Part shown: positions 51,065 through 60,283 of the stretch, in pieces | Numbering within the stretch: position 1 is the first letter of the stretch | Layout: each line of letters begins with the position of its first letter | Notes under the pieces: model-generated | What the model saw: the letters and a program-made list of their open reading frames with translations, nothing else | The model's database searches: none | What the model was told of the DNA's origin: nothing | From: UBA952 sp044361535 | GTDB taxonomy: Bacteria > Bacteroidota > Bacteroidia > Flavobacteriales_D > Crocinitomicaceae | Direction of reading: 5' to 3' | NCBI GenBank assembly: GCA_044361535.1 | Contig: JBIKIQ010000002.1 | Location: 1-64,000 of the forward strand | DNA length: 64,000 nt | Translations under genes and position numbers: made by a program

Positions 51065-53731
51065 TTAATAATTTTCATCGTGAAACAATTCATACTCCTC
51101 AATTTTCTTCAATTCAATCAGCTTTTTAAGATTTTCGGAGCTTATCAGGAATACTTTGAATTCATTGAATTTCCCCATTTCTTTTTTTGCTGCTTTGTAT
51201 GAAGTTACATATTCTTTTCCTTTCTTTAATGATTTAAATTCTTTCAACAATACTAAATTTGTTGCGTCAGTTAGTACGAGGGTCGAAGATTTAAGTTTCA
51301 AATTTGAAAATTTATTGGTGTTTAACGCATTAATTTTCGTTTGAACATCATTTACCTTTGTGTTTTTATCTACCATTACAATAATGTAGTGAACGGCATC
51401 ATCTTGATACGTGTAAGGCGAAACTTTTTTAACAATGCTATCATTTTTTGAAAATCCTTCTTTAATGATTTTGATCATTTCTTTTGCGCGTTTCTCTTCG
51501 TCAGTATCTGGATAATCAGTAACGATTTCATTTAGTGCCGGCAAAAGCTCATTTTTATTTGCAGTTAAATTTGCTTGAGCATTAACGCGAAGTAATTTGA
51601 ATTTTGATTTAAGTTTTGTTTGTGGTTGAGCAATCAAAAATGCATCAATTTCATTTAAAACTAGATTATATTGCTTTTTTGTATAATTGGAATATATTTT
51701 CAAATAATCTACTTCGTTTTCTTTTTCTTTATTTTTTTGTTTTAAAAAGTACTCTGGATCGAGTAAAAATGCTGCAAAGTCAGATTTTGGGTAGGTTGAT
51801 AATATGTGTTTTTTATGAATATCTGCGCCTGATTTCCCTTCTTTTACTCGATATAATTGAAACGATGAGCTTAGATCAAGGTCATTCACAAATTTTTTAT
51901 TAGTTATCTTCTCAAAATACTCTGTGGCTTCATCGATTTCATTTAATTCTTCCTTGTATATTATAGCGGCATCATACCAAGCATTTAGTAGTCTGTCCAT
52001 TGATGCTTTCATCGCCTCCTCGGTGAGTGGGAGATTTTTAGCCAACATTTCTACACTAAGAGAATCCTCATTGGATTTATCTTTATCTATGTTTAAACTA
52101 TCTTCTGTGCCATCAATTTCATTAATGGTTAAGTCAATTTTCTCGCTTCTTCTCCAATCATCCTCATTTTCTCTTTCTCCCCATGTTTTCTTAAATTCAG
52201 CAAGTCCTTCCTGTCGAGTTTTATTGTTATTCCAATATCCTTTTTTGCCACTTGCTTCGTTTTGTTTATTCAAAGCTTCTTGCATCTCTTGAAGTTTTTG
52301 CTCCTCTAATCTTTTCTGTCTTGCCTTTTCCAGTTTAATTTGTTTTAAGACATCTTGCAAATAATCTGCGCGATCTCCTTCAGACATTAGGGCAATTCGT
52401 TGAACACTATCTTCGAAATTTGCCGTTTCAACAGCCGTTACAAGTTTGCTTAACTTTGCTGCCTTTGACTTAATGTCCTCACCATTTGGGTAATTTTCAG
52501 GCATAATAGTTCCACAAGAGTCGTAATATTTCTGAGCGGCTATGTAATTGCTTTTCTCGAAAGATAAATCGCCCATCTTTTCGTAAGACATGGCCTTTTG
52601 TCTTTTGTTAGTAGTTGATGATTTAGCTGATTGCGTAAGATAAATCATTGCTTGTTTTCTATTTTTTTCTTGTAATTCTATCGCGGCTAATGCGTAATAA
52701 ATCTGATCCTTATATTCTTGATTCTTTGCTTCCTTAACCATTCGAATCAATTGTTTTTTAATTCCTTTGTCTTTCCCAGATAATGCTTTATTCATCTTTG
52801 CATTGAAGTGCATAACATAGGGTGCTGGAAAATTAAGGCACTTGGAATAACTTTCATTCGCTTTGCCCGGATTTTTTATTTCTGTATAGAGTTGACCAAG
52901 AACAAAATAAATCCGTGACTTTTCCTTTTTTCCACTTAATAAAACTGCTTTCTCTAAAGATTCGATGGCAAGTTTAATTTCATTCTTTTTTAAATAATAA
53001 TCAGCTTTTACCTTTAACAAATCATCTCTTAAATGTTTCGGGAATTTTGCAGGCTCATCATTCTTTGTATTGCTCTTAGACTTACTTTTTGATTTACTTT
53101 TGGACTTGCTTTTTGATTTTGATGTACTTTTTTTACTTTTTGAACTTCCTTTTTTTTCATCGCCATATTGTTCATCAACCACGTCTTCTAATGTTTCGAT
53201 GTTTGTTAAGGCTTCTGTGAAATTTTCTTGTTCAATAAAAATTCTGGCCTGCCACAATTGGGCAATATAATTGGATTTGTCTTTTGCAAATAATCGAGAG
53301 ATAAATTCAAAATTCCTAGCTGCATCATCGTAATTTCTTTTGTAGTAATTGGCAACACCAACAGTGATAAAGTTCTCATCGATATAGGTATTGTGTTCCA
53401 CTTTTTTGTAAGAACCTTTAATCGATGGCATGCTATGATTTTGAATAACCTTGGTGCATTTTGATATTGCAGTATCAATTGAGGGCAAAAGTCCTTCAAC
53501 TTCTTTTTCGTTAGGTAATCGTTCAATAGGAATCCTGATGTAGAAGTCTTCTTTATAAGAAGCTTTGAAAGTTCGCATCGATTGGTTAATCAATTCGTTT
53601 GCATTGAAATAACCGTTATACTTTGCAGTTACTGAATGGTATTTTCGATTTATGTAGGTGTTCTTTTCTGTTGAGCAGGCACTCAGAATCAATAAAACCA
53701 AAAGTAAATACGATGCTCTAGAAAAGTTCAT
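51065..53731 (-). CDS. sprE: SprE/PorW, T9SS-associated TPR lipoprotein
   Basis: An 888-residue lipoprotein with lipobox LSAC (Cys19). The leading sequence CSTEKNTYINRKYHSVTAKYNGYFNANELI is characteristic of SprE/PorW, needed for gliding and type IX secretion and proposed to bridge motor and translocon. TPR-like repeats occupy about residues 120-185, 225-420 and 580-740, separated by a charged region near 450-540. Residues 195-222 are a nearly pure Ser-Lys tract. The stop is 3 nt before the bactofilin start. No clear promoter lies in the 49-nt gap after yebC, so read-through from yebC is possible. Confidence 0.9.
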   Translation of the reverse strand: MNFSRASYLLLVLLILSACSTEKNTYINRKYHSVTAKYNGYFNANELINQSMRTFKASYKEDFYIRIPIERLPNEKEVEGLLPSIDTAISKCTKVIQNHSMPSIKGSYKKVEHNTYIDENFITVGVANYYKRNYDDAARNFEFISRLFAKDKSNYIAQLWQARIFIEQENFTEALTNIETLEDVVDEQYGDEKKGSSKSKKSTSKSKSKSKSKSKSKSKSNTKNDEPAKFPKHLRDDLLKVKADYYLKKNEIKLAIESLEKAVLLSGKKEKSRIYFVLGQLYTEIKNPGKANESYSKCLNFPAPYVMHFNAKMNKALSGKDKGIKKQLIRMVKEAKNQEYKDQIYYALAAIELQEKNRKQAMIYLTQSAKSSTTNKRQKAMSYEKMGDLSFEKSNYIAAQKYYDSCGTIMPENYPNGEDIKSKAAKLSKLVTAVETANFEDSVQRIALMSEGDRADYLQDVLKQIKLEKARQKRLEEQKLQEMQEALNKQNEASGKKGYWNNNKTRQEGLAEFKKTWGERENEDDWRRSEKIDLTINEIDGTEDSLNIDKDKSNEDSLSVEMLAKNLPLTEEAMKASMDRLLNAWYDAAIIYKEELNEIDEATEYFEKITNKKFVNDLDLSSSFQLYRVKEGKSGADIHKKHILSTYPKSDFAAFLLDPEYFLKQKNKEKENEVDYLKIYSNYTKKQYNLVLNEIDAFLIAQPQTKLKSKFKLLRVNAQANLTANKNELLPALNEIVTDYPDTDEEKRAKEMIKIIKEGFSKNDSIVKKVSPYTYQDDAVHYIIVMVDKNTKVNDVQTKINALNTNKFSNLKLKSSTLVLTDATNLVLLKEFKSLKKGKEYVTSYKAAKKEMGKFNEFKVFLISSENLKKLIELKKIEEYELFHDENY
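53066..53149 (-). repeat. Imperfect 12-nt tandem repeats encoding Ser-Lys tract
   Basis: Inside sprE, tandem units close to TCAAAAAGTAAG (coding strand) encode alternating Ser-Lys over about 28 codons (residues 195-222). Such tracts can change length by slippage while staying in frame. Confidence 0.8.
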
Positions 53732-53780
53732 TTATCAATACTAATTATTTATAACAACACTAATTGAAAAATATTGTGTT

Positions 53781-54491
53781 TTAGGCAATATTTGTGAAGA
53801 CCTGTTGAATGTCGTCGTCATCTTCAATTTTATCCAATACCTTTTCAATTTCAATGAGTTGTTCCTCAGTAAATTCTACTGGAGATGTTGGGATTCTTTT
53901 TAGACTTGATTTTTGAACTTCAATATTCATATCTTCTAGTCCTTTTGCCAAGGTGCCAAAAGAGGTATAATCACCTGAAACAATTAGTCGTTCATCCGTA
54001 ACCTCAATTTCTTCACATCCTGCATCAATCAATTCTAATTCCAGTATTTCAGGATCTAATGCTTCAGATTTATTAATTTCAAAAACACTTTTTCTTTCAA
54101 ACATAAATTCAAGCGATCCTGTAGGTACTAATGAACCTCCACACTTGTTAAAATAGGATTTTACATTGGCAACTGTTCGGGTAGGGTTGTCAGTTGCACA
54201 TTCAACAAAAATTAAAACTCCATGTGGACCTTTTCCCTCATAATTCACTTCTGTAAATGAGGCAATATCTTTTTGTGCGGCTCTTTTAATTGCTGCTTCA
54301 ATATTGTCCTTAGGCATATTTTCTGCTTTCGCGTTCTGAATAGCAGTTCTCAATTTGGCATTGGTGGTTGGATCCATCCCGCTTTCTTTTGCGGCCATTG
54401 TAATAGCCTTGCCAAGCTTTGGAAACATTTTGGACATTTTATCCCATCTTTTCTCTTTTGCTGCACGTCTGTATTCAAATGCTCTTCCCAT
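53781..54491 (-). CDS. yebC: YebC/PmpR-family protein (TACO1-like)
   Basis: A 236-residue protein of the YebC family, linked in recent work to translation of difficult peptide stretches and earlier described as transcriptional regulators. Family N-terminus MGRAFEYRRAAKEKRWDKMSK, then AAKESGMDPTTNAKLRTAI near residue 35 and NYEGKGPHGVLIFVECATDN near residue 85. The ATG at 54491 is chosen; the frame opens at 54539 but a -7 box at 54509-54516 lies within that extension. The gene is divergent from pgk. Confidence 0.93.
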   Translation of the reverse strand: MGRAFEYRRAAKEKRWDKMSKMFPKLGKAITMAAKESGMDPTTNAKLRTAIQNAKAENMPKDNIEAAIKRAAQKDIASFTEVNYEGKGPHGVLIFVECATDNPTRTVANVKSYFNKCGGSLVPTGSLEFMFERKSVFEINKSEALDPEILELELIDAGCEEIEVTDERLIVSGDYTSFGTLAKGLEDMNIEVQKSSLKRIPTSPVEFTEEQLIEIEKVLDKIEDDDDIQQVFTNIA

Positions 54492-54508
54492 ATTTTGAAA
54501 ATTTGCTT

Positions 54509-54516
54509 CAAATTTA
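54509..54516 (-). promoter_or_regulatory. yebC promoter -7 box
   Basis: Minus-strand TAAATTTG fits TAnnTTTG. The start near 54505 gives a leader of about 14 nt. Confidence 0.6.
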
Positions 54517-54580
54517 AGTAATACGTAGCAAAAAGTCATGTTTTTTTCTAGCTTTTAGTCGAGAAAATGACTTGATTTTT

Positions 54581-54608
54581 TTTGCAGAACCGAAAATAAC
54601 TATTTTTG
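54581..54608 (+). promoter_or_regulatory. pgk promoter, -33 TTTG and -7 TATTTTTG
   Basis: TTTG at 54581-54584, 16 bp, then TATTTTTG at 54601-54608. This is the clearest complete Bacteroidota promoter in the window. The start near 54612 is 9 nt before the pgk ATG. Confidence 0.75.
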
Positions 54609-54620
54609 TCGAAAAAAAGC

Positions 54621-55814
54621 ATGCAATCTATTCATTCCTATTCATTTGAAAACAAGAAAGCCCTTGTGCGAGTTGATTTCAATGTGCCTCTTGATAAAAA
54701 CACGTTTGAAATAACCGATGACACTAGAATTAGAGCAGCGGTACCAACAATAAAAAAGGTATTATCAAGTGGTGGATCCGTTATTTTGATGACGCATTTG
54801 GGTCGTCCAAAAAATGGTCCTGAAGTAGCATTTTCATTAACACATATTGTAAAAAGGATAGAAACTTTGTGTGAAAGCCCTGTGTTTTTTTCAAATTCAT
54901 GTATTGGGCAGGAGGCTGAGATAGCATGTTCGAATTTAAAGCCGGGTGAGATTTTATTGTTAGAAAACGTCCGATTTTACAATGAAGAAACTGCTGGAGA
55001 TAGAGGATTTGCTGAACAGTTAGCAAAATTAGGGGACTGTTACGTGAATGATGCATTTGGAACAGCACATAGAGCGCATGCAAGCACAGCGATAATTGCC
55101 GATTTTTTTCCAAATGATAAAATGTTTGGTTTGTTGATGGAAGCCGAAATTGTTAGTATTGATAAAGTATTAAATAGTATAGACAAACCAAGAACTGCAA
55201 TTGTAGGTGGAGCAAAGGTTTCTTCCAAAATAACCATCATTGAAAATCTTTTGAATAAAATGAATTCCATCATTATAGGTGGTGGTATGGCTTACACATT
55301 TATAAAGGCACAGGGTGGAAAAATTGGGTCATCCTTAGTTGAGGATGACTATCTTGAAACAGCCTTATCTATATTGGAACAAGCAAAAAAAATGGGGGTT
55401 GAAATTATACTTCCGGTGGACACTGTAATTGCCGACTCATTCTCAAATGAAGCGAGTAGAAAAGAGGTTAAAATCAATGAAATTCCTGATGGTTGGATGG
55501 GTCTAGATACAGGCAAAGAATCTGAGGTTTTATTTGATACCCTACTCAGTAATTCAAAGGTCATCTTATGGAATGGACCAATGGGAGTATTTGAATTTGA
55601 TAATTTCCAAGCGGGTACGAAACAAATTGCAAATAGCATCGTAAAGGCTACACAAAAAGGTGCATTTTCTTTAGTTGGGGGAGGTGATTCAGTTGCGGCA
55701 GTCAATAAATTTGGCCTTGCCAACGAAGTATCATACGTTTCAACTGGTGGGGGAGCAATGTTGGAATACTTGGAGGGAATAGAACTTCCAGGTATTAAAG
55801 CCATTCGAAACTAA
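54621..55814 (+). CDS. pgk: Phosphoglycerate kinase
   Basis: Pgk (397 aa) transfers phosphate from 1,3-bisphosphoglycerate to ADP in glycolysis. Signatures are KKALVRVDFNVPLD near residue 12, LMTHLGRPKNGPE near 56, ENVRFYNEETAGD near 115 and the C-terminal ALVGGGDSVAAVNKFGL-type loop (FSLVGGGDS near 352). The ATG at 54621 (MQSIHSY) is used. An in-frame TTG at 54606 overlaps the -7 box and is rejected. Confidence 0.97.
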   Translation: MQSIHSYSFENKKALVRVDFNVPLDKNTFEITDDTRIRAAVPTIKKVLSSGGSVILMTHLGRPKNGPEVAFSLTHIVKRIETLCESPVFFSNSCIGQEAEIACSNLKPGEILLLENVRFYNEETAGDRGFAEQLAKLGDCYVNDAFGTAHRAHASTAIIADFFPNDKMFGLLMEAEIVSIDKVLNSIDKPRTAIVGGAKVSSKITIIENLLNKMNSIIIGGGMAYTFIKAQGGKIGSSLVEDDYLETALSILEQAKKMGVEIILPVDTVIADSFSNEASRKEVKINEIPDGWMGLDTGKESEVLFDTLLSNSKVILWNGPMGVFEFDNFQAGTKQIANSIVKATQKGAFSLVGGGDSVAAVNKFGLANEVSYVSTGGGAMLEYLEGIELPGIKAIRN

Positions 55815-55855
55815 TACCAAGAAACTGCGCCAGTTGATTAATAAGTAAGGCGTGC

Positions 55856-57265
55856 ATGGTTTTTTCTAGCTTAATTTTTTTATACTTATTTTTACCGTTA
55901 AATCTAATACTGTATTATGTTTCCGGTAATTTGTTGTACAGGAATATTCTTCTTACACTTTTCTCATTCTTCTTTTATGCTTGGGGTGAGCCAGTTTGGA
56001 TCGTACTATTGCTTTTTTCAGCACTCTTCGATTACGGAAACGGAATATTAATTGAAAGGCTCAACAATAAAGCAAAGGCCAAATTAGTAGTAGTATTTTC
56101 GATAATTGTAAATTTAGGATTGCTTATAGCATTCAAATACAGCGGGTTTATATACGATAATATTTCATTGCTAATTGATTTGCCTTTTGCCCGTCCAGAG
56201 GTCACTCTGCCAATAGGGATTTCATTTTATACCTTTCAAACCATATCATACACAATTGATGTTTATCGAGGGGATGTAAAAGCACAACGAAATCCCATGA
56301 ATTTTCTGCTTTTTGTAAGTTTATACCATCAGTTAGTTGCTGGACCGATTGTGCGTTATAAAACAATTGCAGACGAGATAAATGGGAGGAAATTCCATTG
56401 GGACGATTTTTCATCGGGAATTGGCAGGTTTTCACTTGGTTTGTTTAAGAAAATTGTCATTGCCAACACCGCTGGAGCTCTGGTTGATAGTTATTTGATT
56501 GATAATTTTGACCTCTTAACGAGTCCGACAGCTTGGTTTGGTTTAACAATGTTTGCCGTACAGATTTATTTTGATTTCTCGGGATATTCAGATATGGCAA
56601 TTGGACTGGGTAGAATGTTTGGATTTCACTACGATGAAAATTTTAAAAATCCGTATGCTGCAAATTCGGTTACTGACTTTTGGAGAAGGTGGCACATTTC
56701 TTTGTCCTCCTTTTTCCGAGATTACGTTTATATTCCCTTGGGAGGAAATAAAGTAGGTAAGGTGAGAATGTATATTAATATTCTGGTCGTTTGGGGGTTG
56801 ACAGGTTTTTGGCACGGTGCAAGTTGGAATTACATGCTTTGGGGGCTTTATTTTGCGCTAATTTTATTTATCGAAAAAGGATTCCTTTTAACGATTTATT
56901 CCGTAATTCCATCTATTTTTAGGTATACAATTACTTTACTTTTAGTGGTGTTTGGATGGTCCTTGTTCTATTTTGAAGATTTATCAAAATGGAGTTTGTT
57001 TTGTTCTAATTTGTTCAATTTTAGTCCGAATCAAATTCTTTCATTTTCGTTCGATATTCGTCAAAATCTATTTTGGTTGCTAATGGTAGTTTTATTTTGT
57101 GTTCCGTGGAATGAATTAAATTTCATTAACAAACGCTGGGAAACTATTGCATCAAATCAACTTGTTTTTTCAGGTAAAATTTTCCTTCATGTAATTGTGC
57201 TTTTGATTTGCACCTCATTTTTAGTTGGAAGTTCGTATAATCCGTTTTTATATTTCAGATTTTAA
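55856..57265 (+). CDS. MBOAT-family O-acyltransferase (AlgI/PatA-like)
   Basis: A 469-residue polytopic inner-membrane acyltransferase. About 11 hydrophobic segments surround the family core: TLPIGISFYTFQTISYTIDV near residue 117, QIYFDFSGYSDMAIGLGRMFG near 240, NPYAANSVTDFWRRWHISLSSFFRDYVYIPLGG near 265, and the catalytic His320 in GFWHGASWNYMLWG. AlgI and PatA homologues pass acetyl groups across the membrane for O-acetylation of alginate or peptidoglycan. Its last base is the first base of the next gene (TAATG), so the DHHW protein is coupled. Confidence 0.93.
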   Translation: MVFSSLIFLYLFLPLNLILYYVSGNLLYRNILLTLFSFFFYAWGEPVWIVLLLFSALFDYGNGILIERLNNKAKAKLVVVFSIIVNLGLLIAFKYSGFIYDNISLLIDLPFARPEVTLPIGISFYTFQTISYTIDVYRGDVKAQRNPMNFLLFVSLYHQLVAGPIVRYKTIADEINGRKFHWDDFSSGIGRFSLGLFKKIVIANTAGALVDSYLIDNFDLLTSPTAWFGLTMFAVQIYFDFSGYSDMAIGLGRMFGFHYDENFKNPYAANSVTDFWRRWHISLSSFFRDYVYIPLGGNKVGKVRMYINILVVWGLTGFWHGASWNYMLWGLYFALILFIEKGFLLTIYSVIPSIFRYTITLLLVVFGWSLFYFEDLSKWSLFCSNLFNFSPNQILSFSFDIRQNLFWLLMVVLFCVPWNELNFINKRWETIASNQLVFSGKIFLHVIVLLICTSFLVGSSYNPFLYFRF

Positions 57266-58614
57266 TGCAAAAGTTAAAAATCATACATGTTTTTATTTAT
57301 TCCGGTCTTCTTGTTCTCGGAATGCTTTCTTTTGTGTTTTCTGCCAAGGAAAAAGAATCTGTAAGTGAAAAACGCAAGCTCGCAGAAAAGCCAATAGTAA
57401 CAGTTAATGGTATTTTAGATGGCTCATGGATGCATAATTACCAAAAGTATATGGACGATCATTTCCCTTTGCGATCAACTTTTGTGTCTATGGCATTTCA
57501 ATTAAATGAATTGAAAGGTATTAAGCATCCGAATAATGTTCGTTTGATTGCGAAATCCAAGGATAAAAAAATAGACGAGAAAAAAATTGATTTAAACAAA
57601 GCCGCACGCGATGTAAATTATCTTATCAATGCAGAATCTTCCTCTTCGCATGGCTTACTTATAATTGAAGGAAGGGCTTTTCAGGTTTTTGGTGGAAACA
57701 AAACTTCTGTTAAAAGTTATGTGGACATGGTAAATGAATATCGAAAAATCTTACCTGATAATGTTCGAGTATTTAATTGTATCGTCCCAACAGGTAGTTC
57801 GTTTGTTTTTGTTAAGGAATACGATTATTTGCGTGAAAAGGAGTTTAAAAACATTGATGATGCGTATTCCTTGAGTTCATCTGATGTTATTACCGTACAG
57901 GCTAAAGAAGCGCTTGTTGCTCATCAAGATGAATATATTTATTTTGCGAGTGATCATCATTGGACAGGAAGAGGTGCGTATTATGCGTACACAGCATTTT
58001 GCAATGCTGCAGGCCTTAAGGCAACGCCATTAAATAAGATGACGCGAAAAGTAAAACGAAATTTTTTAGGAACGCTTTATAATTTGACAAAAGATGAATC
58101 CATAAAAAACAATGTAGATTCGGTTGAGTATTTTATTCCATCAGTAAAAACAGATGTGAAAGTATTTGCTGAGTTTGCCAGTGGTGGTAATTCGTATGGC
58201 GTATTTTTAGGTGGAGATATAGCTCACTTAAAAATAACTACTTCTGTTAAAAATGGAAAAAGCGTTGTTGTGATAAAGAACTCATTTGGAAATCCGTTTT
58301 CTACTTTCTTGATTAATAATTATGAAACGGTACATGTGGTAGATTATCGCTATTTTGACTCGGGGTTGTTGCGACTCATTAAGAACGAAGGGATTGATGA
58401 TGTGATTTTCTTTCACAATGTATTTTCTGCAAATACTTTATCTCACAGTGAGCGTCAACGCATAATTAAAAATCCTTTAAGCGGAGGTGGTACAACTTCT
58501 GATCGAAAAACGGATAGCAAAAAGTCAAATTCTGACAGCATTAAGGAGAAATCCAAGAAAAAATCAAAAAATGAGTTAAAAAATCCAGCAGACGTGTCGG
58601 ATACAATTAACTAA
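57265..58614 (+). CDS. DHHW/AlgJ-like acetylation partner protein
   Basis: A 449-residue protein with an N-terminal signal anchor (residues 8-26) and a periplasmic SGNH-like domain of the DHHW/AlgJ/AlgX type. Visible motifs are HFPLRSTFVSMA near residue 67, SDHHWTGRGAYYAYTAF with Asp230, His231, His232, and VVIKNSFGNPF supplying the conserved Ser near residue 345. These proteins complete acetyl transfer begun by an MBOAT protein. The C-terminal 45 residues are a Lys/Ser-rich disordered tail. It is coupled to the MBOAT gene and 30 nt before the esterase gene. Confidence 0.88.
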   Translation: MQKLKIIHVFIYSGLLVLGMLSFVFSAKEKESVSEKRKLAEKPIVTVNGILDGSWMHNYQKYMDDHFPLRSTFVSMAFQLNELKGIKHPNNVRLIAKSKDKKIDEKKIDLNKAARDVNYLINAESSSSHGLLIIEGRAFQVFGGNKTSVKSYVDMVNEYRKILPDNVRVFNCIVPTGSSFVFVKEYDYLREKEFKNIDDAYSLSSSDVITVQAKEALVAHQDEYIYFASDHHWTGRGAYYAYTAFCNAAGLKATPLNKMTRKVKRNFLGTLYNLTKDESIKNNVDSVEYFIPSVKTDVKVFAEFASGGNSYGVFLGGDIAHLKITTSVKNGKSVVVIKNSFGNPFSTFLINNYETVHVVDYRYFDSGLLRLIKNEGIDDVIFFHNVFSANTLSHSERQRIIKNPLSGGGTTSDRKTDSKKSNSDSIKEKSKKKSKNELKNPADVSDTIN

Positions 58615-58644
58615 TCGCTAAAAATTCGTATATTCAATCTTGTT

Positions 58645-60189
58645 ATGATAAAAATTGTATGTTTCTTATTTTTTATTGGGCTTAATCAAAATTTGTTTTC
58701 GCAGACAAATGCGAGTAATCCAAATCAACTGAATGTTAGAAACCATCTGAATTTTATTCAATTTCAGGATGTCACATTATTTAATCAAATTGTCAGCGGA
58801 CTGAATTCTGCCAAATCAAATGGATATTCAATTGTTCATTTTGGTGATAGTCACATTCAGGCTGAGGGACCCACTTCAGTAGCAAGAAAAAATTTACAGG
58901 CTTTGTATGGCGACGCAGGGAGAGGAATGATGTTCGCTTATTCAGCGGCAAACTCCTATTCTTCAATTTTATACGGTACGAGCCACACTGGGAATTGGAC
59001 CTATGCCAAAAGTTTTCAAACGGCACCAAAATTACCTCTGGGAGTTTCTGGAATGACAGTTCGAACCGATGAAAAAAATGCTAGCCTACAATTTAATTTA
59101 AAACAACCCAATATTAATTATCAAAAACTTCGAATCTTTTTAAAGAAGGATACCAATTCTTTTGATTTTAAGATACTTACTGCAGAGGACCAAATTTCAA
59201 TTCGCATTAAAGACTATATTTCATCTGAATTGCCATATATTGAAATTCCAATTACTGGAAATCAATCAAAAATCACAATTCAATTGGTCCAAAATAGCTC
59301 CAATCAGAACTTCTTTGAGTTTTATGGAATGTCCTTGGAAACATCTCAAAATAAAGGTGTGATTTACCATTCAGTAGGTGTAGGTGCCTCACAATATGGG
59401 TCACTACTTGTTGAAGAATTAGTAGACGAGCAATTGCCAACGCTTAGTCCAAATTTGATTATTCTTGATTTTGGAACCAATAACTATTTATACGATAATC
59501 AGGTAAAACCAGAATTGGGGCCTCAAATAGAACAAATTATTAAAAAACTACGGACAATCTCTCCTAAAGCAGTTATTTTACTTACAAGCACCCAAGATTT
59601 GTATTATAAATCGAAGCATGTTACCTCAGGAATTGTTTTTCGTAACCTAATCGATTCTTTAGCCCAAAAAAATCAATGTTTGTTTTGGGATTGGTATGCT
59701 GTTTCGGGCGGAAAAAAATCATTGGTAAAATGGAGAGATGCGGGCTATGCCCAAACTGATTTGGTGCACTTAACCACAAAAGGATATGAGTTGAAAGGCC
59801 AGCTATTGTTTGATGCTATTAAAAACTCCATGGATAGTTTGTCTGAAAATAAATCGCTAAAATCACTGTCATTTGCTTATTCAGAACAAAAAGAAATCGT
59901 TCCAGAAGTTGTTCCAGAGAAGAAAGTAGAGGAGAAGAAGATTGTGGAAAAAGAAAAAACAGCAACTAATCCAGCGGTTAAGGTGGAGCCGAAGAAACAA
60001 GAAGTTAAGCAACCAAAAGCTAAAATACCAACGCCAAAAAAACCTACAGCTAGGTTTCATGTTGTTAAAAAAGGGGATACGCTGTATGGTATTGCAGCGA
60101 AATACAAAACAACTGTGCCCCAACTAAAAAAAGTCAACAAAATCAAAGGTGACAATTTACAAATTGGTCAAAAGTTAACCATTCCTTGA
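58645..60189 (+). CDS. SGNH/GDSL hydrolase with C-terminal LysM
   Basis: A 514-residue exported protein. The signal peptide ends LFSQ (near residue 19). The SGNH domain has block I FGDSH with nucleophile Ser69, block III LDFGTNN near residue 275 and block V DLVH (Asp372, His375), so the catalytic triad is complete. A Lys/Pro/Glu-rich linker (about 415-465) leads to one LysM domain, HVVKKGDTLYGIAAKYKTTV onward, which binds glycan such as peptidoglycan. With the two upstream genes it suggests an envelope O-acetylation/deacetylation cassette. Confidence 0.9.
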   Translation: MIKIVCFLFFIGLNQNLFSQTNASNPNQLNVRNHLNFIQFQDVTLFNQIVSGLNSAKSNGYSIVHFGDSHIQAEGPTSVARKNLQALYGDAGRGMMFAYSAANSYSSILYGTSHTGNWTYAKSFQTAPKLPLGVSGMTVRTDEKNASLQFNLKQPNINYQKLRIFLKKDTNSFDFKILTAEDQISIRIKDYISSELPYIEIPITGNQSKITIQLVQNSSNQNFFEFYGMSLETSQNKGVIYHSVGVGASQYGSLLVEELVDEQLPTLSPNLIILDFGTNNYLYDNQVKPELGPQIEQIIKKLRTISPKAVILLTSTQDLYYKSKHVTSGIVFRNLIDSLAQKNQCLFWDWYAVSGGKKSLVKWRDAGYAQTDLVHLTTKGYELKGQLLFDAIKNSMDSLSENKSLKSLSFAYSEQKEIVPEVVPEKKVEEKKIVEKEKTATNPAVKVEPKKQEVKQPKAKIPTPKKPTARFHVVKKGDTLYGIAAKYKTTVPQLKKVNKIKGDNLQIGQKLTIP

Positions 60190-60216
60190 TTTGTAACTAA
60201 AAAAACAATAGATTTG
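60186..60216 (+). promoter_or_regulatory. Promoter of CotH/LTD T9SS cargo gene
   Basis: TTG at 60186-60188 and TAGATTTG at 60209-60216, 20 bp apart, match the -33/-7 pair. The predicted leader is about 64 nt to the ATG at 60284, so this gene is probably separate from the acetylation cassette. Confidence 0.55.
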
Positions 60217-60283
60217 AAAGTTGGATTTTCGGGTAGTTGAGAAAATACCTGATGAATTAAATTTAATTTTCAAAATTCTATAA

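Noticed and set aside
50679..51068. 129-residue plus-strand frame antisense to bactofilin
   Set aside because: It mirrors the repetitive bactofilin beta-helix codons; the minus-strand protein is unmistakable.
55349..55804. 151-residue minus-strand frame antisense to pgk
   Set aside because: Shadow of a highly conserved glycolytic gene; no features of its own.
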